DNA of 31,609 nucleotides from assembly GCA_002328415.1 (NCBI GenBank), contig DCXL01000002.1, positions 1 through 31,609 of the forward strand, in the 5' to 3' direction. This document shows positions 8,850-17,618 of this stretch, piece after piece. Source of the DNA: Micavibrio sp. UBA2137 (GTDB taxonomy: Bacteria; Pseudomonadota; Alphaproteobacteria; Micavibrionales; Micavibrionaceae). The notes below the pieces were generated by a model. It searched no databases and was not told the DNA's origin. It worked only from the letters and a program-made list of their open reading frames with translations. The translations under genes were made by a program, and so were the position numbers. The number at the start of each line of letters is the position of its first letter. Position 1 is the first letter of the stretch.

Positions 8850-9293
8850 CTAAATAAGACCCGTTTCTTTTAAGGCGGCAAGCATTTCAGGAGAAACCTC
8901 CTCATCTTCCGCATCCCCTGGTACATAAAGTCCTAAATCAGGAGGCGCATTGGACGTTTCAAGATAGCGCCACCCCTGAAAGGGTTTTTGTGGATAGGGC
9001 TCGGTTCGCATTAATTCCTCATCCAGATAAATAAGGCAACGTGTCCCGCCATTAGGGTCATCAATCATATCAATACCGATAATGGATTGGCGGGCCTGAA
9101 TGGCGCGTTTGATAATCCAGTAGACCGAGCCGCCCTTGAGGAGCTGATCACCACGCGCAGGCTTGCGCTTGGTCGAGATAATGGGCGTTGGTCGTCCACC
9201 CTTTTCCATCGGCGCACGAAAGCGTTTCTGACGTTGGGAAAGCGTATAAAGACTGTCACAGCCAGCCGCAGGGCGCAAAAGGTGAATGGTCAT
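8850..9293 (-). CDS. DUF1489 family protein
   Basis: This 147-residue protein matches the DUF1489 family as I know it: an N-terminal C-D-S-L segment, then T-K-R-K-P-A-R-G-D-Q-L-L-K-G-G-S-V-Y-W-I-I-K, then the P-F-Q-G-W-R-Y-L block at about 104-111 and a C-terminal P-P-D-L. The family is widespread in Alphaproteobacteria and has no known function. A GAGGGG Shine-Dalgarno lies eight bases before the ATG. It sits 14 bases after the glycosyltransferase gene and 67 bases before mlaE on the same strand, so it may be in one transcript with either. Confidence 0.9.
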   Translation of the reverse strand: MTIHLLRPAAGCDSLYTLSQRQKRFRAPMEKGGRPTPIISTKRKPARGDQLLKGGSVYWIIKRAIQARQSIIGIDMIDDPNGGTRCLIYLDEELMRTEPYPQKPFQGWRYLETSNAPPDLGLYVPGDAEDEEVSPEMLAALKETGLI

Positions 9294-9307
9294 GACACCC
9301 GCCCCTC

Positions 9308-10525
9308 TTATAAATCCCGCAAAATGGATTGCATTTTATCGAGCCATAATTGGAGCGATTGTTCGGGTGTAAGCACCTTTGCGGCTTTGACCGCGCCTTT
9401 GTGGGCACGATCCCAATAGGAACTACTCTCACGATAGGATTGAACCGCCATTAAAAATCCATTGAGATTATCAGGGGCAATGACTGTCCCACACCCATAA
9501 TCATCAATAATCTGACCAACCTCACATTCCTCGGGTCCTAAAAAGAGGACAGGGCGCTCCACAGCCAAGGCGCTATAGAATTTGCCGGGAACGCTCATAC
9601 CAACGGCCTTTTCATGCAAAATAACAAGGTGAATATCACCACTGCGCGCCAGAACGGGTAAGTTTTTGGCAGGTTGCTCAGGAAGAAGGCGGATATTGGT
9701 TAAACCTAACTCACTGCGTGCACGGGCCAGATTTTTATAACCAACCCCATCCCCAGAGAACACAAATTCAATATCAGGATGCGTTTTTTGCAGGGATTGT
9801 GCGGCCTTCACAATCGGCTGAATGGGATGTAGGCGCGACAATTTTCCCGTGTAGAGCACACGGAATTTATTATCATCATCGGTAAAGGCCAGCGCCTTGC
9901 CCTTTTTCTTTTCACCTGTGCCCTTAAACGTTTTGTCTTCTAGCAGCAAATCAGCATCATACCAGTTGGGAATGACCGAGATTTTTTTAGGCTGGACACC
10001 CTTTTTAATCATATGACGCGCCATACAGCGCCCCGTTGTGACTATGCGATAGGATTTATTAAGCGCCTTTTTCGAATGACGCTTCAAAAAGGACATCAAC
10101 AACTTGGGTATCTTTACACCCATCGGAGGCAGAAGATCAGGATAGACATCCTGACACCAATGCACATGACGTGACCCTTTAACGCGTGCAATTAATTGTC
10201 CTGCGGTAATCAGCATTGGTGGGTCAGTCAAAGTCACTACGATATGATGACCTGGAAGAGATAAGCCTTTAATCAAAAGACGCATATAGGCTACAAAATA
10301 GCCCCAGAGCGTTTTCTTGTAGGATGTCCCCACGCGATAAACACTCAGACCGCTCAAACGTTTCATTGTTGATGAAATCTTGTAATTTTTATCTGTTGTG
10401 ACAACAGACACCTCCCACCCGTCTTTGACAAAGGCCTGTGCCAAATCAGCAAGTAACCGTCCATTCAGGCCTTTTTGGCCTGGGAAGGTTCTGTTTAAGA
10501 ACATAATCGTGGGTTTACGCTTCAT
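9308..10525 (-). CDS. GT4 family glycosyltransferase, WbuB-like
   Basis: A 405-residue GT-B glycosyltransferase that would transfer a sugar from a nucleotide donor to an envelope glycan or lipid. The N-terminal half starts with the MFLNRTFPGQ...NGRLLADLA block. The C-terminal half has VLYTGKLSRLHP, FVFSGDG and the donor-binding loop VPGKFYSALAVERPV with the E...E pair that marks the GT4 EX7E region; this arrangement resembles WbuB-type transferases. The ATG at 10525 (MKRKPTIMF) is chosen over a TTG 36 bases upstream because it starts directly before the first beta strand. The acceptor cannot be told. No other sugar-biosynthesis gene is near, which is unusual for such an enzyme. Confidence 0.85.
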   Translation of the reverse strand: MKRKPTIMFLNRTFPGQKGLNGRLLADLAQAFVKDGWEVSVVTTDKNYKISSTMKRLSGLSVYRVGTSYKKTLWGYFVAYMRLLIKGLSLPGHHIVVTLTDPPMLITAGQLIARVKGSRHVHWCQDVYPDLLPPMGVKIPKLLMSFLKRHSKKALNKSYRIVTTGRCMARHMIKKGVQPKKISVIPNWYDADLLLEDKTFKGTGEKKKGKALAFTDDDNKFRVLYTGKLSRLHPIQPIVKAAQSLQKTHPDIEFVFSGDGVGYKNLARARSELGLTNIRLLPEQPAKNLPVLARSGDIHLVILHEKAVGMSVPGKFYSALAVERPVLFLGPEECEVGQIIDDYGCGTVIAPDNLNGFLMAVQSYRESSSYWDRAHKGAVKAAKVLTPEQSLQLWLDKMQSILRDL

Positions 10526-10618
10526 AACTTCGTGACTATCACGAGAGATAAAACTCCGCAAGACGTCACGTGCTCAGCCCTAAAATATCCTCTGAATTTT
10601 TTAGAAAAGTACTAAGCT

Positions 10619-11128
10619 TTAGCGGTAATTTTTAAAGATTGGCTTCGTGCCACCCTCACCATTATCGGCCTGTGGGATAATCACACGCACTGGACGCGTT
10701 GGTTGGGCAGGGGCTGTCGTTCCCGTTGGCGCGACGCCCGTTGTGCTAGGTATAGCCACACCTGCTTGATTAGCAGCACGTAGTTGTTGTGCACGGATAA
10801 GTTCCTGCTGACGCTCCAGCTCTTTTTGCTGATTAAGGCGCGTTATATATTGTTTTGTGGCTGCCTTACGAGCCAACCATTGTTGACGCTCTACGTTTTG
10901 ACCAGACGAGCCAGATGTATAAGACGATTGACGCTGTTGTGATTGTCTGGCTGGCGTTGTTTTCGTGGCCAAAGGCGCCACACGCTGCTGAGATGGGGCA
11001 GCATCACGTGAAAAGATGTTCTTAATTTTGTTCAAAAAGACAGGGCCTTCGGCATGAGCGGGAGCTGCCATAATGAGTCCCATGACCAATAAGGCTGGAA
11101 GAATTCCTCTTTTTAAAACAAATCTCAT
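10619..11128 (-). CDS. secreted Gln/Arg-rich protein of unknown function
   Basis: Not recognised. The 169-residue protein has a clear Sec signal peptide from an internal ATG: MRFVLKRG, a hydrophobic run LPALLVMGLIMAA, and cleavage after A-H-A. An upstream in-frame ATG would add 28 residues that spoil the signal, so the later start is preferred; AAGGA precedes it by about 11 bases. The mature part is Gln/Arg/Ser/Thr-rich, with a charged helix around LNQQKELERQQELIRAQQ that could form a coiled coil, and a Thr/Ala/Pro linker near the end. It is probably periplasmic. Its role is unknown. Confidence 0.75.
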   Translation of the reverse strand: MRFVLKRGILPALLVMGLIMAAPAHAEGPVFLNKIKNIFSRDAAPSQQRVAPLATKTTPARQSQQRQSSYTSGSSGQNVERQQWLARKAATKQYITRLNQQKELERQQELIRAQQLRAANQAGVAIPSTTGVAPTGTTAPAQPTRPVRVIIPQADNGEGGTKPIFKNYR

Positions 11129-11477
11129 CACGTTCAATTTCCTTTTTGCGTTCAAATTTTCACTATATCCTAGATACGTGTTAAGTATAACAACTCCTTT
11201 CATGGCACACAATTTGTTCCTTCTACAGGCTTTAAAAACAGCCTTTTTACCTTTTTATTAGAAGTTTCTAATTATATAAAAAATCTCTTACTCCATAACG
11301 TTTTATCAAAAAACGTCAAAATGTGTAATTTAAGGTAAAATACGCATTTTTTGAACTTATTAACATTGTAATTCAATAACTTAGTCAAAATTAAGAGTTT
11401 TTTTACGATTTTGACACATTATTGAGGCATAAACAAATTATGAAAAACGCATATTGCGGTTGAAAAGGAGCATGGTA
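11129..11477. other. AT-rich intergenic region between divergent genes
   Basis: About 350 bases with no supported gene, separating two divergently transcribed hypothetical genes. It holds a 7-bp inverted repeat ACGTTTT/AAAACGT at 11298-11316, and a consensus -35 TTGACA at 11411-11416 reading toward the plus-strand gene without a good -10. Promoters for both genes must lie here, but I cannot place them with confidence. Confidence 0.5.
11298..11316. repeat. inverted repeat in intergenic region
   Basis: ACGTTTT, a 5-base loop (ATCAA), AAAACGT. It is a perfect 7-bp stem. Neither side ends in a U run, so it is not a usual terminator; it could be an operator for one of the divergent flanking genes, or chance in AT-rich DNA. 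Confidence 0.35.
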
Positions 11478-12122
11478 ATGCACGTTAATATTCAAGAATT
11501 TCTTAAAAAGACAGGGCTGACAGAAATGCTCTATCCGGGTAAACGTTTCTTGAAAAAATGTATTATCCCTGGAGAGTTTAAAAGCCATTCCATTGATTAT
11601 GACTGGCGCAACGAGGACCAGCTTCGTGTTGAAGTGCGTGCTGGTGCAACAGGTGAGCAATTGGCTCCTAAGGAATTGAAGAAATATCCCGCAAGTCTTC
11701 AAACAAAGACATTCTTTGAAATTGATGTTGCCGAAGATGAAGACGAAGGTGAAACATCAGGCTCGCGCGGTAAATCAGGCGGCGGTGGCAAGGGACTTGC
11801 CCGTAAAAAAGCCGAAGGATCACTCAGCGAACTCTCATTTGCCCGCGCTGTAGAAGGGGCTATCCCTGCCCTTGGTGAGCTGACAAAAGTTGTTGTCATG
11901 GGTATGGAAATTGCCAAAGAGGCACAAGGGGCTGTTTTGGATGCGTTCTTTAAACAGGCTCAAAAGGCCAAGATTGTTGCCTCGGAATTACTTGCAAGTG
12001 CTGGCAGCATGATTACAAAATATGCCCCACCTGCTTTTATGGAGGCCAAAGGCACTGAATTAAAGGCTTATGCCTATAATGCAGAGAAAAACCAGCCCAT
12101 GTTTGGGATGAATTTCAATTAA
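11478..12122 (+). CDS. hypothetical protein with Gly/Ser/Lys linker
   Basis: Not recognised. 214 residues from the ATG at 11478, chosen because AAGGAG lies seven bases upstream; a nearer ATG would be only one base from this site. The N-terminal half (about 1-85) is a mixed charged domain, then an acidic run EDEDEGE, a linker rich in Gly, Ser and Lys (SGSRGKSGGGGKG), and an Ala-rich helical C-terminal half (about 110-185). No signal peptide or membrane helix is convincing. It is monocistronic, with its own strong terminator, and convergent with the aminotransferase gene. The strong ribosome site and terminator suggest a well expressed gene. Confidence 0.8.
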   Translation: MHVNIQEFLKKTGLTEMLYPGKRFLKKCIIPGEFKSHSIDYDWRNEDQLRVEVRAGATGEQLAPKELKKYPASLQTKTFFEIDVAEDEDEGETSGSRGKSGGGGKGLARKKAEGSLSELSFARAVEGAIPALGELTKVVVMGMEIAKEAQGAVLDAFFKQAQKAKIVASELLASAGSMITKYAPPAFMEAKGTELKAYAYNAEKNQPMFGMNFN

Positions 12123-12146
12123 AGAGTTTATTCATGTTTAAGTGTG

Positions 12147-12173
12147 AAAAAGACCGCCACGGCGGTCTTTTTT
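12147..12173 (+). terminator. strong bidirectional intrinsic terminator
   Basis: AAAAAGACCGC (12147-12157), loop CACG, GCGGTCTTTTT (12162-12172). The GC core of 7 bp is flanked by A and T runs on both sides, so it can end transcripts from the plus-strand hypothetical gene and from the convergent minus-strand aminotransferase gene (22 bases past its stop). Confidence 0.92.
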
Positions 12174-12194
12174 GTGTCTCTAAAGTTAATAGGC

Positions 12195-13544
12195 TTAATG
12201 CTTAACTTTACCCGCCTTAATGTCATGAAGCACATCATGCATTGCACCCACTAGCGTATCAATGTCATCTTCGCTGAGGCAGAGCGGAGGTGAGGTAATC
12301 AAGTTCACACCGTTATAGCGGATAAAGACACCGCGATTGAACATCTCGTAGGAGGCACTACGCCCAACAAAATAAGGATCAGCCTCATCACCCATTTCAA
12401 GTTGAACCGCGCCTAGCAAACCGCAATTACGAATATCAACCACAAAAGGGCAGTCTTTAAGCGTATGAAGTTTATCTTCAAAGACCTTGCTCATCTTCCG
12501 TGCGTTTTCGAGTGTGTTTTCCTGCTTAAAGCCTTCCAGCGTCCCTAATACCGCAGCACAGGCCAGCGGGTGACCTGAATAGGTATAGCCATGCATAAAT
12601 TCAATTTGGTTTTCAGGACCGTCCATAAACTGGTCGTAAATTTCCCGTCTTACAAGTGTTGCGCCCATGGGAACAGCCCCATTCGTCAACCCTTTGGCCA
12701 TCGTGATGATATCAGGCTCAACATCGAAATAGGTTGCGGCTGTCATCTCGCCCAAACGTCCAAATCCTGTCACGACCTCGTCAAAGATAAGGAAAATATT
12801 ATGCTCTGTGCAAATTTCGCGCAGGCGCTTGAGGTACCCAACAGGTGGCGGAATAACACCAGGTGCACCCACAACAGGTTCAACAATAACAGCCGCCACA
12901 TTATCTGGCCCATGAAGTTCGACCAGCTCTACGAGTTTATCGGCTAATTCTTTTCCATGTTCAGGCAAACCTTTTGAAAACGCATTGCGTTCAAGATCAA
13001 GCGTGTGAGGCATATGATCAACATAGGGCAGCAACTGTGTAAACGTGTTGCGTACATAAGGCACGCCCCCGACAGAAATGCCCCCAAATCCAACACCGTG
13101 ATAGGATTTTTGACGCCCGATAAAGAGCTTCTTATCCCCTTTGCCGATTTTCTTATTATGCGCCAAAATCATCTTCAGCGCTGTATCCACAGCCTCTGAC
13201 CCTGAATTTGTAAAAAAGACATGGCTATAGGCATCTGGAAAGGCATTCACGAGCGCGGTGGCTGCCTGAAACCCGGCAGGATGACCCATTTGAAAGGCCA
13301 GCGCATAATCAAGTGTTTCCATCTGTTCCATCATGGCTTCCTTCACATAAGGCGAGCTATGTCCTAGGTTGGAACACCATAGCCCTGCTGACCCATCCAT
13401 AATTTTACGGCCATTGGCATCAATGTAATACATGCCCTCAGCGCCCACGACCATGCGTGGATGCTTTTTAAAGAGGCGCTGCGGTGTAAAGGGCATCCAG
13501 AACTCTTCCAAGGAATTTGGCATTTTTGAAAAATCGTAAGTCAT
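12195..13544 (-). CDS. omega-amino acid:pyruvate aminotransferase (class III)
   Basis: PLP-dependent class III aminotransferase of 449 residues, closest in sequence pattern to beta-alanine/omega-amino acid:pyruvate transaminases. Markers of that subgroup are W-M-P-F-T at about 16-20, G-S-A-G-L-W-C at 51-57, F-Q-M-G-H-P at 84-89, and the LERNAFSKG stretch at 184-192. The PLP site shows TNSGSEA, S-Y-H-G (147-150), IFDEVVTGFGR with D255, and Schiff-base K284 in M-A-K-G-L-T-N-G. It would move the amino group of an omega-amino acid (beta-alanine, possibly others) to pyruvate. The ATG has GGGGG eight bases upstream. No beta-alanine dehydrogenase partner is adjacent, so the substrate is inferred from homology alone. 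Confidence 0.9.
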   Translation of the reverse strand: MTYDFSKMPNSLEEFWMPFTPQRLFKKHPRMVVGAEGMYYIDANGRKIMDGSAGLWCSNLGHSSPYVKEAMMEQMETLDYALAFQMGHPAGFQAATALVNAFPDAYSHVFFTNSGSEAVDTALKMILAHNKKIGKGDKKLFIGRQKSYHGVGFGGISVGGVPYVRNTFTQLLPYVDHMPHTLDLERNAFSKGLPEHGKELADKLVELVELHGPDNVAAVIVEPVVGAPGVIPPPVGYLKRLREICTEHNIFLIFDEVVTGFGRLGEMTAATYFDVEPDIITMAKGLTNGAVPMGATLVRREIYDQFMDGPENQIEFMHGYTYSGHPLACAAVLGTLEGFKQENTLENARKMSKVFEDKLHTLKDCPFVVDIRNCGLLGAVQLEMGDEADPYFVGRSASYEMFNRGVFIRYNGVNLITSPPLCLSEDDIDTLVGAMHDVLHDIKAGKVKH

Positions 13545-13657
13545 AAGTGAAGCCCCCTATTTTGAAAAAATGGAAATGGCGTTTTGAAGCACGCATTATT
13601 AGTATACATTGAAATCATTAACACTTCCAAACGTTCTCGCGAACAGGGGTAATAAAG

Positions 13658-14371
13658 ATGCCAGAAGATAAGAAAAATGTTGTGGAATTCAAACGACCTC
13701 AAAGGCAAAGCAATGGCCAAAATAATATGCCAAAATCAAAACCACCTTCTGAACCGATATTAAACCTACCCCCTTTTACAAAGGTGATGATTGGCCTGTT
13801 TTTGGGCCTTCATACGCTGTTTTATTTTTCAGCCAATTTTGGCTATCCCACTCTCTCTTATTTGATCTTTAACAATTTTGCCTTTGTCCCAGCAAAATTG
13901 ACTGAACCAACAGGCATTGATGTCTGGGCACCTTTATCACTTATCACATACGCCTTTTTACATGGCGGGTGGCTCCATGTAGGCATGAATTCTCTGATGA
14001 TGTTGGCGCTTGGCGCAGGGTTTGAGAAAGTTATGGGTGCTAAAAACACGGCGCTTCTGTTTTTTGGAGCGAGTTTGCTCGCTGCAGTGCTCCATCTTGT
14101 CTTTGCACCGACTTCACCTGTGCCCGTTGTCGGCGCCTCTGGTGGGATTGGCGGCCTTTTTGGTGGATTGCTTTATCTTCTCTACAAACGCGGACAATTA
14201 GGCAATTTGCGTAATTTTAGATTAGCATTGCTTGTGTTTATCGGCGTTTCCATTATATTTGGATTGCTGGGTGGCCCAGGCGGCGCAGCCATCGCATGGA
14301 TTGCGCATATTGGCGGTTTTTTAGGCGGTGTTCTTATTACCTATTTCATGATGAAGAAAAGCGGGGCGTAA
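13658..14371 (+). CDS. rhomboid family intramembrane serine protease
   Basis: A 237-residue rhomboid protease. The cytosolic N-terminus (about 40 charged residues) precedes six membrane helices. The L1-loop/H-G-x-x-H-x-x-x-N region is seen as HGGWLHVGMN, the catalytic Ser161 lies in V-G-A-S-G-G, and the catalytic His217 in A-H-I-G-G-F. So both dyad residues and the oxyanion His/Asn are present. It should cut membrane protein helices in the inner membrane; no substrate is known. AGGGG eight bases upstream supports the start. The next gene begins four bases later, probably in one transcript, and the aminotransferase is divergent. Confidence 0.95.
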   Translation: MPEDKKNVVEFKRPQRQSNGQNNMPKSKPPSEPILNLPPFTKVMIGLFLGLHTLFYFSANFGYPTLSYLIFNNFAFVPAKLTEPTGIDVWAPLSLITYAFLHGGWLHVGMNSLMMLALGAGFEKVMGAKNTALLFFGASLLAAVLHLVFAPTSPVPVVGASGGIGGLFGGLLYLLYKRGQLGNLRNFRLALLVFIGVSIIFGLLGGPGGAAIAWIAHIGGFLGGVLITYFMMKKSGA

Positions 14372-14375
14372 TTTT

Positions 14376-14819
14376 ATGATGGGTCACTTGTGGTTTTTTA
14401 TGGCATTTGGTGCCGCGATCTTATGGGGTCTAAGTTACGTTTTTGTTGAAAAATTCTTAAAAGCAGGCGTTTCAATATCCGTCTTCTTTGTCGTAGGTAG
14501 TTTTCTCAAATTAATTATTTTCTCCAGCTTTGTTGTGACACAAGGCATTTGGACGAAAAATATGACGCTTCTGAGGGATGAGAATTTATGGCCATTTTTA
14601 TTAGGGGCAGTCATTGTTGATGCATTGGCTATTTATTTGATTTATCAGGCAGTAATCCTCAAAAATGCAGCCTATGTCAGCATTATTGAAATGTCATACC
14701 CCTTCTTTACAATTATATTTTCAGTGTATTTGCTTAAAAGCTTTGAAATGTCGGCCGCCGCCTTTACGGGCGGATTGCTTATTTTAAGCGGAGTCGTGCT
14801 GATTTACCTCAAGGGGTAG
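14376..14819 (+). CDS. half-size EamA/DMT-like membrane protein
   Basis: A 147-residue protein with about five hydrophobic helices, beginning with FGAAILWGLSYVFVEKFLKAG, which is the typical first helix of EamA-domain transporters of the drug/metabolite superfamily. The C-terminal helix pair ends with L-S-G-V-V-L-I-Y. Usual members have ten helices from two EamA repeats; this has one repeat, so it may work as a homodimer like the small multidrug-resistance type proteins. Its substrate is unknown. It overlaps the end of the convergent peptidase gene by 11 bases. Confidence 0.8.
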   Translation: MMGHLWFFMAFGAAILWGLSYVFVEKFLKAGVSISVFFVVGSFLKLIIFSSFVVTQGIWTKNMTLLRDENLWPFLLGAVIVDALAIYLIYQAVILKNAAYVSIIEMSYPFFTIIFSVYLLKSFEMSAAAFTGGLLILSGVVLIYLKG

Positions 14820-15558
14820 GCTCAAAAACTGTCTCTGATGCAGCCAGTTCATCGCATCTTTCTATAAACGGCGAACGTAAACGCGGACGAAAATACTCGT
14901 ATGCTTTTTGACGATCTTCACAAGACAGGCCTTGTACAAACTCTTCCGTTATCACTTTACCTTTTCTATTGATAAAAGGATAACCGCCATTTCTATCTCC
15001 AAGTCTTTGTATAAAGAATACTTCAGAGCCAATTCTTGAATAAAGTCGAGCCTCTTGTTCTAAACTCAAAACGTCATTTTGCGACAATGTTTCTTCATCT
15101 ATGAAATAAGCATGGTTATAGTTTCCTCCCTGCTTCCAATTTTCAGCTAAGAACTCCATAACAAGATTGCGTCCGCCTTGCGTTTGTTTGACGTGGCCCA
15201 ATTCGTGAATAAAAGAAATAGCATATCCTGCGCCATTCCCTACATTTGAAAAATCTTCAGGAAAATCTTCGTAGGGGAAATACATATTGCCATTAGGGGC
15301 GTGCGCACGTTTCTCGGGAAAGAAAAACCACGCACGTGAAAACTTTTTCACATTCGTGAAATCAATCGAATCCCCATAAACTTGGGTCGCAAAATCAATT
15401 TCACCTTCAGTAAGGTAATGACAGCTAGGATCAATATCACAGAGAAAATTTGTACCGTCTTCGCGGTCAAAGGCACTATATCCCGTATATTCAAGCGTAC
15501 CAGCCGTTGCAGCCAACGCAAAAATGCCAGTTAAAGTACGCAGAAGACGAGATTTCAT
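14809..15558 (-). CDS. exported HExxHxxQ zincin-like protein, Vgr-related type
   Basis: A 249-residue protein with a basic N-terminus and hydrophobic stretch LTGIFALAATAGTLEYTGY, suggesting export. An L-T-E-G-E-I-D-F-A-T-Q-V-Y-G-D-S-I-D-F segment is followed by PNGNMYFP and the zinc-binding motif HELGHVKQTQGGR (about residue 132-145). This order is what I recall from the proteins annotated as Vgr-related or DUF4157-like in alphaproteobacteria, where the motif is HExxHVWQxQxGGR. The HExxH glutamate and both histidines are intact, so peptidase activity is possible but untested. Its catalytic function is inference. No strong ribosome site is seen. It is divergent from acs and overlaps the EamA gene tail-to-tail. 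Confidence 0.75.
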   Translation of the reverse strand: MKSRLLRTLTGIFALAATAGTLEYTGYSAFDREDGTNFLCDIDPSCHYLTEGEIDFATQVYGDSIDFTNVKKFSRAWFFFPEKRAHAPNGNMYFPYEDFPEDFSNVGNGAGYAISFIHELGHVKQTQGGRNLVMEFLAENWKQGGNYNHAYFIDEETLSQNDVLSLEQEARLYSRIGSEVFFIQRLGDRNGGYPFINRKGKVITEEFVQGLSCEDRQKAYEYFRPRLRSPFIERCDELAASETVFEPTP

Positions 15559-15668
15559 ATAAAACTTATAGAAGAATCAGTCATTTATGTCAATTATTTA
15601 TGAGTGTTTGCCCTCATAAAATAAATTTTTTATAGTCATTGAAATTCCCTATGAAACAAGGTGCATAT

Positions 15669-17612
15669 ATGACCAAAGAAACCGAGCTTTTTCCTGTCCC
15701 CCAATCCTTTGAGGAAAATGCACATATCGTCAAAGACAAATACAAGGCTATGTATCAGGGCTCCTTATCCCAACCCGACATTTTCTGGGCGGTACAATCC
15801 AAGCGCATTTCATGGGTCAATGAACCGAAAAAAATCAAAAATGCTAGCTTTGAGGATGATGTGTCCATCAAATGGTATGAGGACGGTGTTCTGAACGCCT
15901 GCTATAACTGTATAGACCGTCATCTACCCCATCATGCCAATCGCACGGCCTTTATTTATGAAGCCGATGAACCAGGTGAGGCACAGCATATTACTTACGC
16001 AAAAGTTAAAGACGAGGTGTGCAAACTGGCTAATGTCATGAAGGCACAAGGTGTCAAAAAAGGTGATCGTGTGACTATCTATATGCCAATGATTCCTGAA
16101 GCGGCATACGCTTTACTGGCCTGTGCGCGCATTGGCGCCATTCACTCTGTCGTCTTTGGCGGGTTCTCACCTGATTCTCTGGCCGACCGTATCAATGACT
16201 GCGAATCGACCTTTGTTATTACAGCGGATGAAGGCGTGCGTGGTGGGAAATCCATTCCACTCAAGGCCAATACCGATGAAGCTCTTCTAAAATGCCCGGA
16301 TGTAAAGACAGTGCTGGTTTACAAACGCACAGGCGGAGATATTCACTGGACAGAAGGGCGTGATATCTGGTGGCATGAGGCTTGCGCCAAGGCAGATACA
16401 GATTGCCCTTGCGAGGATATGAAGGCCGAAGACCCACTTTTCATTCTTTATACCTCTGGTTCGACGGGAAAGCCCAAGGGCGTTTTGCACACAACAGGCG
16501 GTTATATGGTTTATACGGCCATGACGCACGAACTGACCTTTGATTACAAGGAAGACGACATTTATTGGTGCACCGCAGATGTAGGCTGGATTACAGGACA
16601 CTCCTATATTGTGTATGGCCCAATGGCCAATTGCGCGACACAGGTTATTTTCGAGGGCGTGCCCAATTACCCAGATTATGCGCGCTTCTGGAAGATTGTG
16701 GAGGAACATAAAGTCTCAATCTTTTACACTGCGCCAACGGCCATCCGTGCATTGTTGAGCCAAGGTGATGACTATGTTACGCGCACAGACCGCAGCTCCT
16801 TGCGCATTTTGGGTACTGTGGGCGAGCCGATCAACCATGAAGCGTGGCTCTGGTATTACAATGTCGTTGGTGAGACGCGCTGTCCCATTATTGATACATG
16901 GTGGCAAACAGAAACAGGCGGGCATTTAATTACACCATTACCAGGTGCAACAGACCTTAAACCCGGCTCTGCAAGCCAGCCTTTCTTTGGCATTGAACCC
17001 GCCATTGTGGACGCTCAAACAGGAAAAATCTTGGAAGGTGAAGCTGAAGGCGCACTTTGTATCCTGCAAAGCTGGCCTGGACAGGCGCGGACCGTTTACC
17101 GCGACCATGAACGCTTTATCCAAACTTATTTCTCAAGCTATCCGGGCAAATACTTCACAGGGGACGGCGCACGCCGCGACAAGGATGGCTATTACTGGAT
17201 TACAGGCCGCATGGATGATGTGCTGAATGTCTCTGGACACCGACTTGGTACGGCCGAAATTGAAAGCGCGATTAACGAGCATGACAATGTGGCTGAAAGT
17301 GCTGTTGTGGGCTTCCCGCATGATATTAAGGGGCAAGGTATTTTCGCCTATGTAACGCTAAATGCTGGAACTAAGGCCAACGAAGATATCAAGGCAGAAA
17401 TCGTTCAACTTGTGCGCAAGAATATCGGCCCAATTGCCACAATTGACACCATTCAATTTGCGCCAGGTTTACCTAAAACACGCTCAGGCAAAATTATGCG
17501 TCGTATTTTGCGCAAAATTGCCGCTAACGAATTTGATGCGCTGGGCGATACGTCCACACTGGCCGATCCAAGTGTCGTTGAAAATCTAATTGAGACAAAA
17601 AAAGCAAGCTAG
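15669..17612 (+). CDS. acs: acetyl-CoA synthetase
   Basis: AMP-forming acetate:CoA ligase: activates acetate to acetyl-CoA via acetyl-AMP, in the cytosol. 647 residues from the ATG at 15669, which has AAGG seven bases upstream; an earlier ATG at 15639 lacks such a site and would add ten residues. E. coli Acs has 652. Seen are the AMP-binding loop YTSGSTGKPKG (261-271), I-D-T-W-W-Q-T-E-T-G around 408-417, Y-F-T-G-D-G, D-V-L-N-V-S-G-H-R and the C-terminal L-P-K-T-R-S-G-K608, the lysine that is reversibly acetylated in other Acs proteins. It is monocistronic and ends six bases from a convergent gene. Confidence 0.98.
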   Translation: MTKETELFPVPQSFEENAHIVKDKYKAMYQGSLSQPDIFWAVQSKRISWVNEPKKIKNASFEDDVSIKWYEDGVLNACYNCIDRHLPHHANRTAFIYEADEPGEAQHITYAKVKDEVCKLANVMKAQGVKKGDRVTIYMPMIPEAAYALLACARIGAIHSVVFGGFSPDSLADRINDCESTFVITADEGVRGGKSIPLKANTDEALLKCPDVKTVLVYKRTGGDIHWTEGRDIWWHEACAKADTDCPCEDMKAEDPLFILYTSGSTGKPKGVLHTTGGYMVYTAMTHELTFDYKEDDIYWCTADVGWITGHSYIVYGPMANCATQVIFEGVPNYPDYARFWKIVEEHKVSIFYTAPTAIRALLSQGDDYVTRTDRSSLRILGTVGEPINHEAWLWYYNVVGETRCPIIDTWWQTETGGHLITPLPGATDLKPGSASQPFFGIEPAIVDAQTGKILEGEAEGALCILQSWPGQARTVYRDHERFIQTYFSSYPGKYFTGDGARRDKDGYYWITGRMDDVLNVSGHRLGTAEIESAINEHDNVAESAVVGFPHDIKGQGIFAYVTLNAGTKANEDIKAEIVQLVRKNIGPIATIDTIQFAPGLPKTRSGKIMRRILRKIAANEFDALGDTSTLADPSVVENLIETKKAS

Positions 17613-17618
17613 AGCGAA

